NCBI GenBank assembly: GCA_949825045.1
Contig: OX463818.1
Coordinates: forward strand, 30,086,906-30,150,905
DNA length: 64,000 nt
Direction: 5' to 3'
Source: Argyresthia goedartella
Taxonomy: Eukaryota > Arthropoda > Insecta > Lepidoptera > Argyresthiidae
Position 1 is the stretch's first letter; every line of letters begins with the position of its first letter. Below, one piece after another: positions 61,685 to 64,000 of the stretch. The notes under the pieces are model-generated. The model made no database searches, was not told where the DNA came from, and saw only the letters and a program-made list of their open reading frames with translations. The translations under genes were made by a program, and so were the position numbers.

Positions 61685-64000
61685 TGCTGACCACTCAACG
61701 ACTTCAAGTCATACATAATCGCACTATATGCAACGCAGAGTCAACAGCGTAATTCCTCAATTACCTGTGACCGCCGATGCTTTCGGAGTATCAAAAGAAT
61801 CAAAAAAAAAATATTTTCTTATAATTTGTATGAGTGTAAGATATTATATCATGTTTCATTACTTTATACCTACTTAATTAAATCAAAGTTAAATAATATA
61901 TATTGTATCAATTTCATTAAATAAGCACAAAATGCTGTTCCCGAGCAGAATAGAGTTTATTTAACCAAGTCATTGCTTGAACACTAATAACAGTGTGTAC
62001 CTAAATAACTTAATGAATAATAATCAATGAACCTGTTTCACTACAGTCATGTCTTACTTAACATAAAAATATAACAAGTAATATCTACGACTAGTTTACT
62101 TTGATTGAACAAAGGGATGGATTACCCAAAAACTGAGCAGAGGGTGATCACTCAGCTCATACTCTATTATTTAGTTTCTTATTCTGATAAATCATCTTCA
62201 CTCTCAGAATTCTCATAATTAACTGCGATATTTATCCGAGACGCGATTTGATCTACGGCCCAAACGTTTTTACAACGTTTTTTACCTATCGTTGACCCAG
62301 TGAAACAGTGAGACTAACCTGACCAAAAGAGATTATTGGCAGGCTCAAGATACATTTATTAATCACAGGGTCGTGAGTCGAATATTGGTGATATAGTTGA
62401 AACGCTGGATAGGGACTCGCCGGGAATTTGTAGATTTCAGCTCCTTGGTAGACTCAATCCGACTGGTCCACTTCTCCAGACGTCAACAAGTGATTATGCG
62501 GTTAGCGCCAGAAGGATATTACTCCTCGGCGTGGAACCGATTCAGAGCTCCGTTAGCGCCAGGAGGATATTACTCCTCAGCGTGGAACCCTGGAAAGAGA
62601 CCAGTGTGAATGATAGGAATACAAAAGCGCTACAGCGCCCAGCTATCAGGCGACGGCTCCCCACACGGAGACTTCCGACGAGGGCCCTAGGGTAATTAGG
62701 ATCTAAGAGTGCCGCAGTCCAATAGACACTGTATAGAAAAGGGAAATATATAGAGAGTATAAAATACACGAAAATAAGAAAGACTAACTACGAACCAATG
62801 CTTACCCATGGATTGGGGAGAGTAGGGAAGTTTCAAATCAACTACTGCACTTTACAGCAACTAAACATTCAGCTCCATTACAGTACTAAAGGGACTAGCC
62901 CATCGCCGCAACTAAAGGCGTGACTTAAAAATTATTGATGCAGAAGATACAACCTCACGTTTCAGAGCTCAAACAATGTCTGCCTCAAAAAAACAATCAG
63001 CTGCCAGACGAGATTCCAGACCCGAATTTCCGAATTTTTATAGTTTTAGTTTTTAACTGGCTAATCCGCCAGTAGCCAATATGGTCAAGGAGGTAGTACG
63101 TTACATACCCGTCTTGTTTGGGTAGGATTTTACCTGATAAAATCCGCTAAGATACTAACTAAACTAAACTAACATACCAAATTACCTACTTAAGATAAAA
63201 TTCTCTAAAGCTCGTCATCTACAATGTCAGAGAAATATATAACTAACAGTCTAGCTTAACTACATACAAACATCACACATTCGAACCAACAATCAGACAT
63301 CAGAATTCATACTAAATTCATACAAGAGTTCACACTAACATCGTGTAAACACAGCCTTACACACAGGGTGCCATTATTATAGCCAAATGCACACCCAGAC
63401 TAACTGTCAGAAGTTGAAAAATAAGCAAGATCCCTTGAACTAAAATAAGAACCTTAGTACATAAACGCCCCGATAGCTTAGCTACTATCGTAACGCAGAA
63501 TAACGCAGAATAACACCATGAGGGGCAGCTCCCTCAAGTGTTCAAGACTTCCTGCACCGTTAGTGGGTACAGAAAATAATAATAGAGTAGAATATCTATT
63601 CTACAACAAAGAGTAAAAAAGTAGAGAATTATAGTTCAAGAGGCCATAAGCTAAAGTAACAGACATTGCAGAGTAACGTTACACAATAAAGAACTTTTAC
63701 ATAGCTGTAGATATAGATTGTTTTTAGAATACAAGGGTCAAAATACTTATTACATACTCCAATTCAGCCTTATTTAGCGACAGATATTTTATAGGAAACG
63801 TCATGTTTACTACCTATCTAGTAAACTGTACAAATTTACATGAAAGTAAGCAGAGTACACGACTAACGCCCGGTTTCTGGTACAAAATCAAGCCATTGAT
63901 CTACCGTTTTGACAGCTGAAATTGATAAAGGACTGTCAACAACAGATTAAATGTACGAGAAATCGGCCGTTAAACACTAACCTTATTTATTATTTAATAG
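61685..64000. other. Terminal region, no assignable gene
   Basis: 2.3 kb. A minus-strand stretch near 62.19-62.30 kb reads KNVWAVDQIASRINIAVNYE then NSESEDDLSE and a stop, which could be the end of an exon or a transposase relic; I cannot place it. Short tandem AACGCAGAAT x2 near 63,490-63,511. Otherwise noncoding. Confidence 0.4.
62501..62603 (+). repeat. 51-bp tandem duplication
   Basis: GTTAGCGCCAGAAGGATATT then ACTCCTCGGCGTGGAACC at 62,501-62,538 recurs with two or three changes at 62,552-62,589. Period 51 bp. In one frame both copies read APxGYYSSAWN, so the duplication keeps frame, but there is no other evidence of coding. Confidence 0.75.

Noticed and set aside
62190..62310. Minus-strand KNVWAVDQIASRINIAVNYE frame as a Harbinger transposase end
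   Set aside because: Too short and too weak a resemblance; recorded only as an unplaced frame.

Overview
The window looks like insect, most likely moth or butterfly (Lepidoptera), nuclear DNA. It is AT-rich and has no convincing intact host gene. It carries repeat families and motif habits I associate with Lepidoptera: the dispersed GGTTCCGTACC / CTATTACTAAGA repeat at 0.2-0.6 and 1.6-2.0 kb, tRNA-derived SINEs, clustered TAGGTACCTA-type motifs around 6.3-7.0 kb, and LINE families whose 3' ends are short tandem repeats. The species is not identifiable from what I can see.

Almost everything that can be assigned is transposable-element sequence, and most of it is nested. 0-7.2 kb: an inverted pair of a dispersed repeat, a LINE 3' remnant, a decayed Ty3/Gypsy gag-protease, two LINE 3' fragments (one a chimera) and two SINE-like pieces. 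7.2-17.9 kb: an old CR1-like LINE on the minus strand (LINE A) broken by two plus-strand insertions, a 5-kb LINE with nearly whole ORFs (LINE B) and a LINE 3' fragment with a (GTTTCAAT)7 tail (LINE C). 18-22 kb: two decayed copies of a Jockey-like LINE (LINE F) and a SINE. 22-33.5 kb: a minus-strand Gypsy (Gypsy G) split by a plus-strand LINE F copy and by a DIRS-like retrotransposon, which itself contains a decayed piggyBac transposase. 33.5-37.0 kb: a damaged copy of the LINE A family (LINE D). 38.85-45.65 kb: a minus-strand BEL/Pao element (BEL-1) with both LTRs and a 5-bp target duplication, AACTA. 48.6-61.3 kb: a CsRn1-like Gypsy (Gypsy H) with a small membrane-protein ORF in the env position. 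Its 3' UTR is split by a plus-strand BEL/Pao element (BEL-2, target duplication CAATT), whose 3' LTR in turn holds a LINE A-family copy (LINE E) with an uninterrupted 954-residue ORF2. 61.3-64 kb: no assignable element, only a cysteine-rich minus-strand frame and a short tandem duplication.

The nesting gives relative ages. Gypsy H and Gypsy G are older than the elements inside them. BEL-1 LTRs differ at roughly 14 positions by eye over 560 bp. BEL-2 LTRs differ at about three substitutions over the roughly 250 bp they share. LINE E, inside BEL-2, has the best-preserved ORF2 of its family here. No two elements combine into a pathway: this is a TE graveyard with a few recently active members.

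The observations I rate highest are: a small ORF in Gypsy H with an N-myristoylation-type start and a C-terminal transmembrane segment; terminal and internal complementary repeats that give the DIRS-like element its diagnostic layout; a 119-bp near-perfect foldback that replaces gag in BEL-2; LINE ORF1 proteins with an SGNH-esterase-like layout that lack the expected nucleophile in all three copies; and a BEL-2 5' LTR deletion that ends exactly where LINE E sits in the 3' LTR. All statements come from reading and hand translation; no database search was run.
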